Part shown: one piece after another, positions 12,490 through 22,755 of the stretch | Position numbering within the stretch: the stretch's first letter is position 1 | How the letters are laid out: each line of letters opens with the position of its first letter | Source of the DNA: Viscum album | Taxonomy: Eukaryota > Streptophyta > Magnoliopsida > Santalales > Viscaceae | Length of the DNA stretch: 64,000 nucleotides | Direction of reading: 5' to 3' | NCBI GenBank assembly: GCA_963277665.1 | Contig: OY728137.1 | Location: 1,176,848,670 to 1,176,912,669, forward strand | Notes under the pieces: model-generated | What the model saw: the letters and a program-made list of their open reading frames with translations, nothing else | What the model was told of the DNA's origin: nothing | The model's database searches: none | Position numbers and translations under genes: made by a program

Positions 12490-13311
12490 TCAATAATAAC
12501 CTACCAAACCAATAAAACTACATACCTCAGTTATACTCGTAGGTGCTAGCCATTCTTGGATTGCCTTGGTCATAGAAGGATCAACAGATATTCCATCTTT
12601 AGAGACAATATGTCCAAGAAAAGAAATCTCATGAAGCCATAATTCACACTTGCTAGACTTCCCATATAATTCATGTCTTCTCAGAGTCTTCAAGATAATG
12701 CGCAAGTGATTTTCATGATCTTCGTAGCTTTTAGAGTATACTAAGATATCATCAATAAATACCACCACAAATTCATCGAGATACTTCTTGAAAACTCTAT
12801 TCATCAGATCCATGAATACAGAGGGTGCATTAGTCAATCCAAAAGGCATTACAGTAAAATCGTAATGCCCGTACCTGGTTCGAAATGCTGTCTTCGGAAT
12901 GTCTTCCTTCTTTACACACAACTGATGGTATCCAGATCGAAGGTCAATCTTTGAAAAGTATTGAGCTCCATGTAGTTGGTCAAATAAATCATCAATGCGT
13001 GGTAGGGGATAACTGTTCTTTATTGTTATAGAATTGATCTCCCTGTAGTCGATACATAACCTCATAGATCCATCTTTCTTTTTAACAAAAAGAACAGGGG
13101 ATCCCCATTGAGAAACACTAGGGTGAATAAATGCTTTATTACTCAATTCCTCTAGTTGTTTCTTTAGTTCGACTAATTCTACAGTATCAATTCTATAAGG
13201 GGTCTTCGATATAGGCCTTGATCCTGGAATCAAATCAATGGAAAACTCAACTTCTCGTTCCGGAGGATGTCCAGGTAAATCTTCCGGAAATACATCTACA
13301 AATTCTTTCAC
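12490..13311 (-). pseudogene. Element B reverse transcriptase
   Basis: About 270 codons with the classical Ty3/gypsy series: [53 protein letters not shown] (first catalytic Asp), [15 protein letters not shown] (the FIDD box with both Asp) and [11 protein letters not shown]. The open stretch looks catalytically complete. Upstream it joins the protease frame across one TAG at 13345-13347. Downstream it ends in TGA-TGA at the point where relatives read YYRRFI. Reverse transcriptase copies element RNA into DNA inside the particle. The open-reading start at 13311 is a GTG and is not a biological start. Confidence 0.92.
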
Positions 13312-13344
13312 AACAGGTACATCCTCTATTTGAACATTACTTTC

Positions 13345-13806
13345 CTAACCGACATTTATTTCATTCTCTTCCTCCCCAATAATTGAATTTAGTTGAGCTA
13401 CTGGGGGTGGATCTAAATAAGATTTAGGTGGTGAAGATTCTTCTATAAAGATAAGGTGTTCCTTATCATTATCATCAAGAATTGTAACCTCTTTCTTCTT
13501 ACAATAAATCTTCCCATAATAGTCCGAAAGCCAGTCCATACCGAGGATTATATCAAACTCAATCATAGGTATGACGGTGAGATTAGCAGATAACAAACAT
13601 TTATGTGCTCTAATGGGGACTGATTCACAAAACATTATTGCAATGATACTTCCCTTAAGAGTTTTAACCGACAACTCCCTTATTAAATCAAATTCGAAAT
13701 TTCTAATTTTCTTAGAAAACTGGGAAGATATGAAACAATGCGATGATCCAGAATCAAATAATGCATTTTCTAAACTTGAGGAAACCATTAAATTGCCTTC
13801 CACCAC
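13345..13806 (-). pseudogene. Element B aspartic protease
   Basis: A retropepsin domain with active site ALFDSGSSHCFIS, where DSG replaces the commoner DTG as in many plant gypsy elements, and the later hydrophobic-GMDWL motif (IILGMDWLSDYYG). It releases gag and pol products from the polyprotein. The frame is continuous with gag upstream, apart from a TAG at 13873-13875. It ends at TAG 13345-13347, after which the same frame continues into reverse transcriptase. Confidence 0.88.
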
Positions 13807-14373
13807 GTCTTCCGGAGCTTCTACCTCAGCAGTAGTGATAGCATAAGCCTGGCCTTGATCCCTTGGCCTTTTCTAAGGTAAGTTCTTCTGACGCTTAGGA
13901 AATTCATTTGTATAATGCCCCATCTCCCTGCAATTGTAGCACTGAACGTTGGTAGCTTCCTTCTTCCCCTTGAAATCACGAGCTTGGTGGGATTTTTCAC
14001 CACACATATAACAGACTCCCATTCCCTTCAAGAAAGTACCAGGATGCTTCTTCCCGCATTTACCACAGGATGGATATTCAACCTTTCCCTTCTTCCCCTT
14101 AGTTCCATTCCCAGATTGATCAGCAGGTCTCTTCTTCTCTTGCTTTACTTTAAAGTCATAAGACTTAGAGAATTCCTTTTCAGTCTTGATAGCACATGAG
14201 ATAATGTCTTCGTACGACGAAAAGGATTGTGATACTAATGCTCGACGGAGAAATGGTTTTAACCCATCAAAGAAACTATCAATCTTAATTCTTGGATTAC
14301 GTATATAATCTCCAGCATACCTTGCTAACCTTGTAAAGTTAGCCTCATACTTTGTGACATTATCATCCTCCTT
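13807..14373 (-). pseudogene. Element B gag, C-terminal half with zinc knuckles
   Basis: In frame with the N-terminal half after one TAG at 14374-14376. It contains the end of the capsid domain (KYEANFTRLARYAGDYI, DSFFDGLKPFLRRAL), a basic stretch, and three CCHC-type knuckles: CGKCGKKHPGTF, CYMCGEKSHQARDF and CYNCREMGHYTNEF. In all three the last zinc ligand is Phe instead of Cys. A second stop (TAG 13873-13875) lies between the third knuckle and the protease. In related elements the knuckles bind and package RNA. Confidence 0.82.
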
Positions 14374-14889
14374 CTATCTCAAACTCAGAAATTGCCTTTC
14401 CATATCTGCTCGATGGTCGCAAGGAAAGTATTTTTCTAAAAATAGATCTTTGAACTCCTTCCATTCCATATTTGATACTTCATCATCTTCCTTCGTATTT
14501 TGAATCAATGACCACCATTGATCAGCATCTCCAGTGAGGCGGTAAACTGCCATGATAACTTTTTCCCTTTCATTACTCCCCGAAGCCTGAAATATTTTCT
14601 CTAGGGAAAATATCCATTGCTCAGCTACTAAGGGATTTGTACTCCCATTGAACATTGGTGGTTGTTGCCTCATGAATCGATCTAACATTGATCCTCCACG
14701 TTGTGGATCAGGGTGCTCCATACGGGTAAGGTTATTATTCATAACCTGAGTAAGTTGTCCCAGTATGGTGATTAGCTGATCGGCACCAGTTTCATCACCA
14801 GCTCCACTATAATTATCTTGAGCGGGAGGGAAATCCCTACATGGAGTGCGTGCATTGATACTGTTTCCATTTCTTCCACTAGGAGCCAT
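14374..14889 (-). pseudogene. Element B gag, N-terminal half
   Basis: 171 codons starting with the ATG at 14889 (MAPSGRNGNS). The start is supported by the absence of an earlier in-frame Met near the leader and by alignment with element A. The retrotransposon gag capsid domain follows (QQPPMFNGSTNPLVAEQWIF, KVIMAVYRLTGDADQWW). The frame is ended by TAG at 14374-14376, probably a C-to-T change of a Gln codon, and gag continues in the same frame beyond it. The truncated product would lack the nucleocapsid knuckles. Confidence 0.9.
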
Positions 14890-15375
14890 TTCTAAACAAT
14901 GGCATAAACTAGATCAGTATATGAATCAAAATACATAATCCCATACTTATAAAACACTTAACATAAATTGAACAATTAATGGATATTATCATATTCATAA
15001 AAATGTTTTCTTTGAGGAAGTATATAATCATAAAACCTTCATAATGATTTGTAACGAAAATGAGAGTTATCCTAAGCATATCCCCCGGGAGTGTCGTAAC
15101 CAAGAGTGCAGCAAGGCCCGTTGTCGTGCACTAGTTCCCGTTCGAGTCTAGCTCAAAGCGGTGTTTTCGGCTTTTACCCCTAGGTACATATGTGCCAGAG
15201 CCGCCTCTACCTGCTCTTATCCAGACAGGGATGTATTGCTCAGAAAACTCACAAAATCTATACAATACCAAAATTCTAGGAAGTTCTTCTATACTAATCC
15301 TCAAAGTTCATCTTAGGTCTACGTGCTCTAATCAGAGTTTATCTAAATCTAGCTTCCAAGGTTTGTACTAAACTT
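14890..15375 (-). other. Element B untranslated leader inside the primer-binding site
   Basis: 486 bases between the primer-binding site and gag. They align with 315-801 of element A. I see no supported ORF here; the small one at 14909-15103 has no counterpart in element A. Confidence 0.7.
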
Positions 15376-15387
15376 CCTCTGATACCA
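15376..15387 (-). promoter_or_regulatory. Element B primer-binding site (initiator Met tRNA)
   Basis: The minus strand reads TGGTATCAGAGG, eleven of twelve bases complementary to the 3' end of plant initiator methionine tRNA. It lies two bases inside the 5' LTR, where minus-strand DNA synthesis starts. Confidence 0.9.
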
Positions 15388-15624
15388 AATGTAACGGCCC
15401 GACCCTAGTTACCTAGAGTCGGTGCATTATTACATAACATTGGCATGATCACAAGAAAGATCAAATCTAGAAAAACCGATTGGTTTAGTAGCCTTGGAAA
15501 CACTAGATATATTCATAAGTTTTACATTACATCATAAAATGAAAAACTACTACAACAACATAATGTCTCCACAGTCCACACTATTATCCCCTCATAATAT
15601 CCCTGCAGGTCATTCATAACTTAC

Positions 15625-15637
15625 TTCTTCACATCCT
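15625..15637 (-). promoter_or_regulatory. Candidate 3' splice acceptor and adjacent donor in element B U5
   Basis: In element sense the sequence is TTTTATTTTTCCCAG followed by GATGTGAAGAA and then GTAAGT. That is a strong pyrimidine-tract acceptor, an 11 nt spacer and a consensus donor. The right G LTR has the same arrangement near 27057-27021. Use in splicing is inferred only. Confidence 0.35.
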
Positions 15638-17174
15638 GGGAAAAATAAAACATAGAAAAGGGGTGAGCTCAAATTCCCAGTAAGGATAACAATATAGAGG
15701 AACATTCAAAATAAGCATAAACATTTAAGGCAATGCATTACTAAAACAAAATCCTTTTAAACTTGAAATTCAACATAGTATGGAAAAAGTAAAATGAAAT
15801 AATGCCATTTACTTGTTCACATGGATATTCTACTAATCGAATAATCACATGCAATATCAATAACCACTTTCATAATGTTGGAATGCAAAATGCCAGACTA
15901 TCATAACCACATAGCCAAGGCCTCGTGCCAAGACTACAAATAAGATTTTGCCAAGGACTTGTGCCAAGACACTAGTTTGTCTCATGAGACCTACCGATGC
16001 ATCAAGGAGCTATAGCGGGATCCACCCGTCACATATTAAGTCCAATGCATTCCCATATGAAAAGGTTTAAACATAACATAAACATTCGTATTAAAACTAG
16101 CATACGAAATGTCAATAATTTCACCATAAAATATGAATGGTATAAAAATAGCACATCCACAGTCAAACATATCACAAAACCTTCAATAAAATATAGAAGT
16201 TTTGTATCATAATATATCAACTTCAAATAAGCGTAAAATCCATCAAAGGATGTTGACATAGATGAAATCAAAACTCTTTTTAGAGAAATATCTCTTTATA
16301 TTTTTGAAATAATTTAAGAGCCATATAAAATAAAACATTTTCTTTGAAAATATTCTTATAAGCTTGTAAGGAAATCTTTGAAGATTTTATAATGGCGGAA
16401 AATAGCTGCACCCGCCGTATACGTTAAAAACAACATTCTTACCTTAATTCTGTCGAAAATGATAAAAATGACATTGTTTTGAAAACGACAGAAAGATTCC
16501 TCTTATAAAAAGTCAAACAAGGGTATAAATGACTTTAACCCATATTCTTGTAAATAATAAAAATGTTTTGAAATACATTTTTAAGAAATCATGGATGTGG
16601 ATGATAAAGAGATCCCAGTAGATTATTACATATAAACAACCTCGGATAATGAAGAGATTGTGAAATAACCCTTACCAATTTGGTAACTTATGAAACATAC
16701 AACCCATGAAAGAGGTATCATACAATTAATATGTAAATACACATAAATTAGAGTGTATTACACAAAGAATATAATTATGAGCAGTAAATACACCACACAA
16801 AAGGTAATGGTGGCAATATGGCATGAATCTCATGGAAATAAGGAGTGAGATGAAAACCCCTTAACTTGTACTTTTCCTTGGTTGGGGTAGGTTAACCTCC
16901 TTTATAATGGTAAAATAATTGTTATTAAATTATACAAGAATCATATACATTAATATGATATCATATATGATCTTTTAATATTGATTTGATAATAATATCT
17001 TAGTATTATCGTTGTTTCGGGTGTTAACTTACTTGTTTTCTTTTATATGTTTTGTTACGTAAGACATGTTTTTAATGGATTGGATGTATATTATTCATAT
17101 CCAGAATGATATCAAGTCCTTAAACATCATTTTAAATCATCAAATGATAATTATACTTGAATGGATACGATGGA

Positions 17175-17239
17175 GAATGAATCTCATCGCGTTCGTGGAG
17201 ACGGTAGTCCGTACGTACGCACGAGCGACAATATCATTC
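17175..17239 (-). other. LTR leader stem-loop h1 (element B, right LTR)
   Basis: Outer arms GAATGA/TCATTC, middle arms ATCGC..TCGTG/CACGA-GCGAT, inner stem ACGG-TAGT-CCGT, palindrome CGTACGTACG. Confidence 0.72.
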
Positions 17240-17360
17240 TTTTGATATTAAAATAATATATAAATGGATGGTATATCATATATACAGAATCACTAACATG
17301 TTATATTTATTATTTACATGAGTTACACATCATTATTATACCCATCCAAATAATATTATA

Positions 17361-17432
17361 TTGAATAACAATTACACCACGCCGTGGAGACGGTAAGCCG
17401 TACGTACGCACGTATGGTGACATGTTATTCAA
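17361..17432 (-). other. LTR leader stem-loop h2 (element B, right LTR)
   Basis: Outer arms TTGAATAAC/GTTATTCAA, middle arms CACCA/TGGTG and CGTG/CACG, inner stem ACGG-TAAG-CCGT, palindrome CGTACGTACG. Confidence 0.72.
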
Positions 17433-17583
17433 AGGGTGGATAGAATACTGAATATGGTTGTACCATATTTATAATAACATCACAGTATATATATTATACT
17501 GGAGTTATTATTTTAGAATGGTAACAACAAAGGATGAAGAAGTGGAAGAATAAATGAACTTGGAAAAGGGTGGTGAAATCATT

Positions 17584-17585
17584 AC
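17584..17585 (-). promoter_or_regulatory. Candidate 5' splice donor in element B leader
   Basis: Sense AAGAG|GTAATG, 178 bases downstream of the TATA box. The same distance (177-178) to a GT donor is found in all seven related LTRs in the window. Confidence 0.45.
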
Positions 17586-17756
17586 CTCTTCTTCGGGTTC
17601 TTCCTTTTGATTTGATCAAAAGGGCTCCTTAGGTTGGCTTTTTGATCAAACTAAGGACTCTAGTTTGTATTGAGGGAAGTTGGGATAGTATTTGGGAAGA
17701 TTTTGGCCGAACCAAAAGGCTTTGAAGGTGTGAATAATTGAGAAGGAGGAGTTCCC

Positions 17757-17763
17757 TTTTATA
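17757..17763 (-). promoter_or_regulatory. TATA box of element B 5' LTR
   Basis: The minus strand reads CCCCTCTTATAAAAGGG. It is the likely core promoter of the element, with RNA expected to start near 17730. Confidence 0.65.
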
Positions 17764-18870
17764 AGAGGGGCGAGGGGCACCTTTGGAAAAGCTAGAGATA
17801 TTAGTTTATAATAAATTCATATTCGGTTTCCAATGGCTCCAAAGTTGATTATTTAAAATTTAAGGTGGGGATAGGTCGAAAAAAACTCAACCAATAGAAT
17901 TTAGACAGGTTTGGGTACTTATATTAACCTTATCTTTAAGTATTAACTCTAAGTTAATTAGTTTCACTTTTACAATGTCTCTTTGTATTTTTATATAATA
18001 TGGTTAATAAACTTACTATATACATCCAAGAGACCCCCAAGTGGTCCATTAATGATGCACTTATCATGTTATAAGTCTCTTGGCCGAACATTAGATTTTT
18101 TGGAATTTAATATCAATTAATAATATAATATTTGTTTGAAGAACTCTTTTATGTCAATTTTGACACTATTTAATAGTTGATATTTGTGAAACTCATAACA
18201 TATTTATTACTTAGAGAAAAGTAAATTAAATCAATCCTAATATATCATATTATCCTATAAAATTAGTTTAATTCATTAAAAGTTTCATATTATATTTATT
18301 TGGGTATTTATAATATCAATTATTTTAATTTTTCACTATTATAGTAATTAATTCATCAACATTGTGTCATAAATAAATTAAATTATTTAATGTATAAAAA
18401 TTATAAATAAAATATTATTATGTAGTAAATATTTTTATATTTCTAATGAATATTTATAATCTAAAATCCAACATATATTACCCTATGTAAAAATTGTTTT
18501 TCTAAAAGATATATGCTTGTGTCATTTTTGTATTCATTTTAACTTAATTAAAATAAAGTGTCCCTATCACCTACAAGTGGCACCATGGGGTCCCAAAATC
18601 GTCCCAAAGATGCCTATGGTCGAACATGTATCAACCAATAAGGATAGGACACGTTTTAGGGTAATTTAGTATTATTATAATATTATTTATTTAACCCTTA
18701 TTTACCGGATTTTCCCTTAACCATGGTAAATAAAATATTTACCGCAGTAATTATTCAAAATGTCTAAAAATAAAAGTTACCTATTTACACAATTTGGACA
18801 TCCTGATTCCAAACATGGAATCCAATTTTCTAAATTCAAAACACAGAAGTGGCAGAAATTAATTTAAAAT

Positions 18871-19210
18871 TAATTCCCGCTGTCAAAACAAAAAGCGTGT
18901 TTTTAAAAGATAATAACTATCAAAAGATTGACACTTGTTTATGTTCGGTTTAATTGTAAAATTATGTACAATGACCAAAATTATATTAAATGGTAATAAT
19001 AAATTCTAAATATAATTTAAAACCACTCAAATTCATAATTTAATTCCCGCTGTCAAAACAAAAAGCGTGTTCTTAAAAGATAATAACTATCAAAAGATTG
19101 ACACTTGTTTATGTTCGGTTTAATTGTAAAATTATGTCCAATGACCAACATTATATTAAATGGTAAAAATATATTCTAAATATAATTTAAAACCACTCAA
19201 ATTCATAATT
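18871..19210. repeat. 170 bp tandem duplication in element B right LTR
   Basis: Two head-to-tail copies (18871-19040 and 19041-19210), both starting TAATTCCCGCTGTC and ending in ATTCATAATT. The left LTR and the A LTR have one copy only. The copies differ at a few bases. Confidence 0.9.
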
Positions 19211-19517
19211 TAATACTATTAATTATTTTGATTAAAAAAGTTGTTTTTAATTAAAATTTAGTAATTTTCAGTATTCATCAAAATATGAAAGTTATCCGAA
19301 AAGTACCAAAATTTCACCTTAGGCTAAATTCGATATTCCGAATTCAAAAATGAAGTCCATTTTAAAATATAAAATATATATAATTTCAAAAAGTAGGTAT
19401 TACTATTCATAACGGCTAGTTTAATTGATTATGGTGTGTTAGAACTCGGTGTTGCGTACAACACATGCTATCACATTATTGAAAGAGAAGCGTATCATAT
19501 AATCTTGGGGTGTTACA

Positions 19518-19522
19518 TCTCA
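19518..19522. repeat. Target-site duplication of element B, right copy
   Basis: TCTCA, identical to 6416-6420. Confidence 0.9.
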
Positions 19523-19800
19523 TGACCTTATGATCATGTTATACTTATGTATATCTTTTGGTAACCCTTAAAAAGACTATATTCTCACATTTTCAAATTA
19601 TTTTCTTACCCAAGTTATATGTAATAGTTTTAAGTATTATTACAAAATATAATGGCATTTTTAGGAATATTTGAATATTTTTCACCATACTAGAATTTTT
19701 TTTCTTCCATGTTTCCAAAGTCTCTAAACTAATATATTCATTAAAATTATTTTGAGTAATGTGTATTGTATTCCAAAAATTTGATGAAATTTACAATTAT
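19523..19800 (+). repeat. LTR remnant H, right part
   Basis: This resumes the plus-oriented LTR broken by element B. TTTCCAAAGTCTCTAAACTA at 19708-19727 matches the complement of the G LTR near 20490. The LTR seems to end near 19800, followed by TTGGTCGCCATAG, which could be a degraded primer-binding site like that of element A. That would make H a 5' LTR. The exact edge is uncertain. Confidence 0.5.
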
Positions 19801-19904
19801 GAAAACAATTGGTCGCCATAGTTGAGGGAGAATATATTTTTAATTTTTATAAAATGTGAATTTTGGTTACAAAATGCAACATTATTAGGGTGAATTGCAA
19901 CCTA

Positions 19905-20389
19905 TCACACCATGTTTTTCCTGTCTTGGTTTGATCATGTTCACTGGAAATTCTAGTCCATTCATATATATTTGGGGGAGTTGAATGTTGAATTGTGAAG
20001 AGAAATATATGTCTAATCATCCTACCATGGGTACCCCATTGCTTGTTTGGGGTTTTTGGTAAAAAAAAGTGGTTACTTCAAGATTTTGGCTAAACCATGA
20101 GCTCATATTCAGATTTAAAAGAAAAAATTATTTCACTTATAACTACTTTTTAATCATTTTTCACCAATTAAACTTCAAACATCACCTCCCATGACCTATT
20201 AAGACCTACAAATCCATTTTTACCACTTAATAAATCATAATCATGGTGGACTTGGGTTATTTATTTAGGTATCATGGTAGCTAGTGAGCCAATTTCTTCT
20301 TTTAACAAATTATTTTGTTTCATTTATATCATATTAATTTTTTTATTTGTTTATTTGACATCTCACTCAATCCCAGAAACCCTAGGAAC
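19905..20389. repeat. Repeat F copy 1, left part
   Basis: A diverged match to 36053-36540: TCACACCATGTTTTTC, then CTTGGTTT, GGTTACTTCAAGATTT and the AAACCCTAGG/AAACTCTAGG pair keep the same order. It is interrupted at 20390 by element G and resumes at 30808. No coding frame is recognised. It may be an LTR of another old element or a segmental duplicate. Confidence 0.55.
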
Positions 20390-22182
20390 TATAGAATCCA
20401 AAAACTTGACGTACATGGACATTAAATTACTTTTTTGGAATACTTAATATATGACAAAAACAGACTCCCAAGGACCGTATTAGTTTAGTGTCTTTGGAAA
20501 CTCGGAACGTAATCTTCTAATCATGGTGAAAGTTCTTCAACATCTCCCATAAAGATCTACCCCTTTTTGTTTTCTTACCTAAAACCATTCATTATATCAT
20601 GGGGAAAATAAAAGATAAAATGGGTGAGCTCAAATTATCAGTAAGGGTAAACATAGAGAATATAAAACAATCCATAAACATTTGAATGCAAAAACATGAA
20701 CATAAAATCTCAACATAAAAATCTTGAGAAAAGAAATAAATCTTGGAAGAACGTAAGGAATATATCATAAATGAACATCAATCATGATAAAATATCATGG
20801 GAATAAAACTTGTAATTGTGGAAAACCATTAAGCACGTGATATGATTTCCATAATAGCCAAGGAATTGCTGCCAAGACCATCTTAGTGGACAAAGTCCCT
20901 TTCTGAATCAAGTTCACTCCTCGTTCCAGTTTGGTATCACTGAATCGGATTTAACTAACCATTCTATCCATTTTTATCTCATGAGATATAAATCATTACC
21001 CAATTAATTGGAGGGAGATATAGGTCTCACCCATCTCATAATGAAATCATTCAAACTTGTGCCACAAAATAAATGTAAAACATTCATCATAACCTAAAGA
21101 ATAAAATGTGTTTCTTAAACATCATCCCATCATCACATAATCCATATAAAACAAATGGATATTTCATCATAAGAAAAGTGAAACCATGTAAATCATAGAG
21201 AAATTATACATGAAACATACACATATGAAATAATGTCATCCTAGATGGAAATTGGTTTTGAGAAAACATTTGAAATGAATTCTTGAGGAAAATATCAGTT
21301 ATTCTTCAAAATAATTTTCTTTTCAAAAAATTCCACCCAATTATAAAAGAAAAGTATTTTTTGAAAATATAAATTAAATCTTGTAGAGTAAGAATAATGA
21401 AAATAAGGCGTTATGAAACCATAAAAATCTGTCCATGCCATATAAGTTAAAAACATTCTTCTCGAACATTTACCGAAAAAGTCAAAAAGTACCTTGTATG
21501 GTAAAAAAATAAATATTACATACCTACCATGTATTAAAATTTGAAAGTGGGTTAAAAAGTCTTTAATCATACAGGAAGCCATTTTTATAAAATCGGGACA
21601 TGGATGATAAATATAACCCCTGTAAATACATACAAATATACAATCTCGGATAAAAATGAGATTGCAAAAGTTATCCCTTACCTTATGTCAAATTTCTTAT
21701 ATATGTGTCCAAGACACCTATATAGTGGGTTTAAAAATATTATTAACTTGTAACAGAATCAAAATATTATTTATGATATGATATGTGGTCGACTTATGTA
21801 TTTATATTACCCGTTCGTTTGTCGATTCCATGTTAAAGCAACATTTGGGGTAATATTCTTTTCATATGTCATATGTGTTTGGACATGTTGTTAAAGATAA
21901 TATTATTACTTATATTAGGATTTAAATACTTCCAGAATTTAAATCATGATTTATATATCATATATATTCAATATATATATATAATAGATAGAAGAATGAG
22001 TAGGCCATACGTACGCATGAACGATATGTTTCGTTTCCTTATTTAATTGAATGGATTTAAGTAGATGACATACCTATATATATACATAAATCCAGTAGAA
22101 TTATTATTTCATATATTTCATGACTACTTATTATATATACTTTATAATCATTCTTGAATTCTTAACATGGAAAATAAATCTC

Positions 22183-22225
22183 ATCGCATCGTGGAGATGA
22201 TAATCTGTACGTACGCACGAGCGAT
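22183..22225 (-). other. LTR leader stem-loop h1 (element G, left LTR)
   Basis: Arms ATCGC-A-TCGTG/CACGA-GCGAT. The inner stem is weakened (ATGATAATCTGT), next to palindrome GTACGTACG. Confidence 0.65.
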
Positions 22226-22354
22226 GATGTCATTCCCATATTTATTGAATGGAATTGGAGTGGATGATATAATATCATAGAATCAGTATGATGTTATAAT
22301 AATTATATATAGTTATTATTTACACCATTATACCCATCTAAGCAAGGTGGTGGT

Positions 22355-22425
22355 GGAAAAACTGATTACACCACGGCGTGGAGACGGTATTCCGTACGTA
22401 CGCATGCGCGGTGATTTTGTTTTCC
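22355..22425 (-). other. LTR leader stem-loop h2 (element G, left LTR)
   Basis: Outer arms GGAAAAAC/GTTTTCC, quite different from the B family arms but again complementary. Middle arms CACC/GGTG and CGTG/CATG; inner stem ACGG-TATT-CCGT; palindrome CGTACGTACG. Confidence 0.72.
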
Positions 22426-22747
22426 GTAGGATGAATAGAAGGTGATATGGTTGTTTCATATTTATAATAACATATCAGTATATAAGTAATACTTATGTTA
22501 TTACTTTATAATGAAACAACTAATGAAGTGGAAGTAGAAGAAGGAAGAAATTTGAATGAGTCGGTAGAAGAGATTACCTCTTCCTCGACTGACCTCCTTT
22601 AAACTTCTTCTTAGGGAAATAGAGTTGGTCTTTTGAGAAGGCCAGAACCTCTATGATGTAACTAGAGAGGTTGAGAAGAGGAATTGGCAGGGGTTGCCCG
22701 AGCTTAAATGCTGAAAAGGGTGTCAAGATAAGAGGGAAGGGCTTCCC

Positions 22748-22755
22748 TTTTTATA
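22748..22755 (-). promoter_or_regulatory. TATA box of element G left LTR
   Basis: The minus strand reads CTCCTCCCTTATAAAAAGGG, the same promoter core as in the A/B and E families. Confidence 0.6.

Larger units (their letters stand above)
6421..19517 (-). mobile_element. Element B, complete but broken Ty3/gypsy chromovirus (Tekay/Del-like)
   Basis: A 13.1 kb element with two long LTRs (6421-10379 and 15390-19517), an initiator-Met-tRNA primer-binding site, a polypurine tract and a perfect 5 bp target duplication. The order on the minus strand is gag, protease, reverse transcriptase, RNase H, integrase, chromodomain, which is the Ty3/gypsy order. The chromodomain plus ~4 kb LTRs suggest the Tekay/Del clade. 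The single gag-pol frame holds at least seven in-frame stops and two frameshifts. By eye the two LTRs differ at 12 of the first ~220 bases, so the insertion is not recent. Confidence 0.93.
15390..19517 (-). repeat. Element B 5' LTR, with internal 170 bp tandem duplication
   Basis: A 4128 bp LTR matching 6421-10379. The difference in length is almost exactly explained by a 170 bp tandem duplication at 18871-19210. In element sense the order is: near-palindrome 19464-19449, TATA 17763-17757, donor-like GT 17585-17584, stem-loops 17432-17361 and 17239-17175, acceptor-like site at 15637-15636, LTR end at 15390. This is the copy that would drive transcription of element B. Confidence 0.92.
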
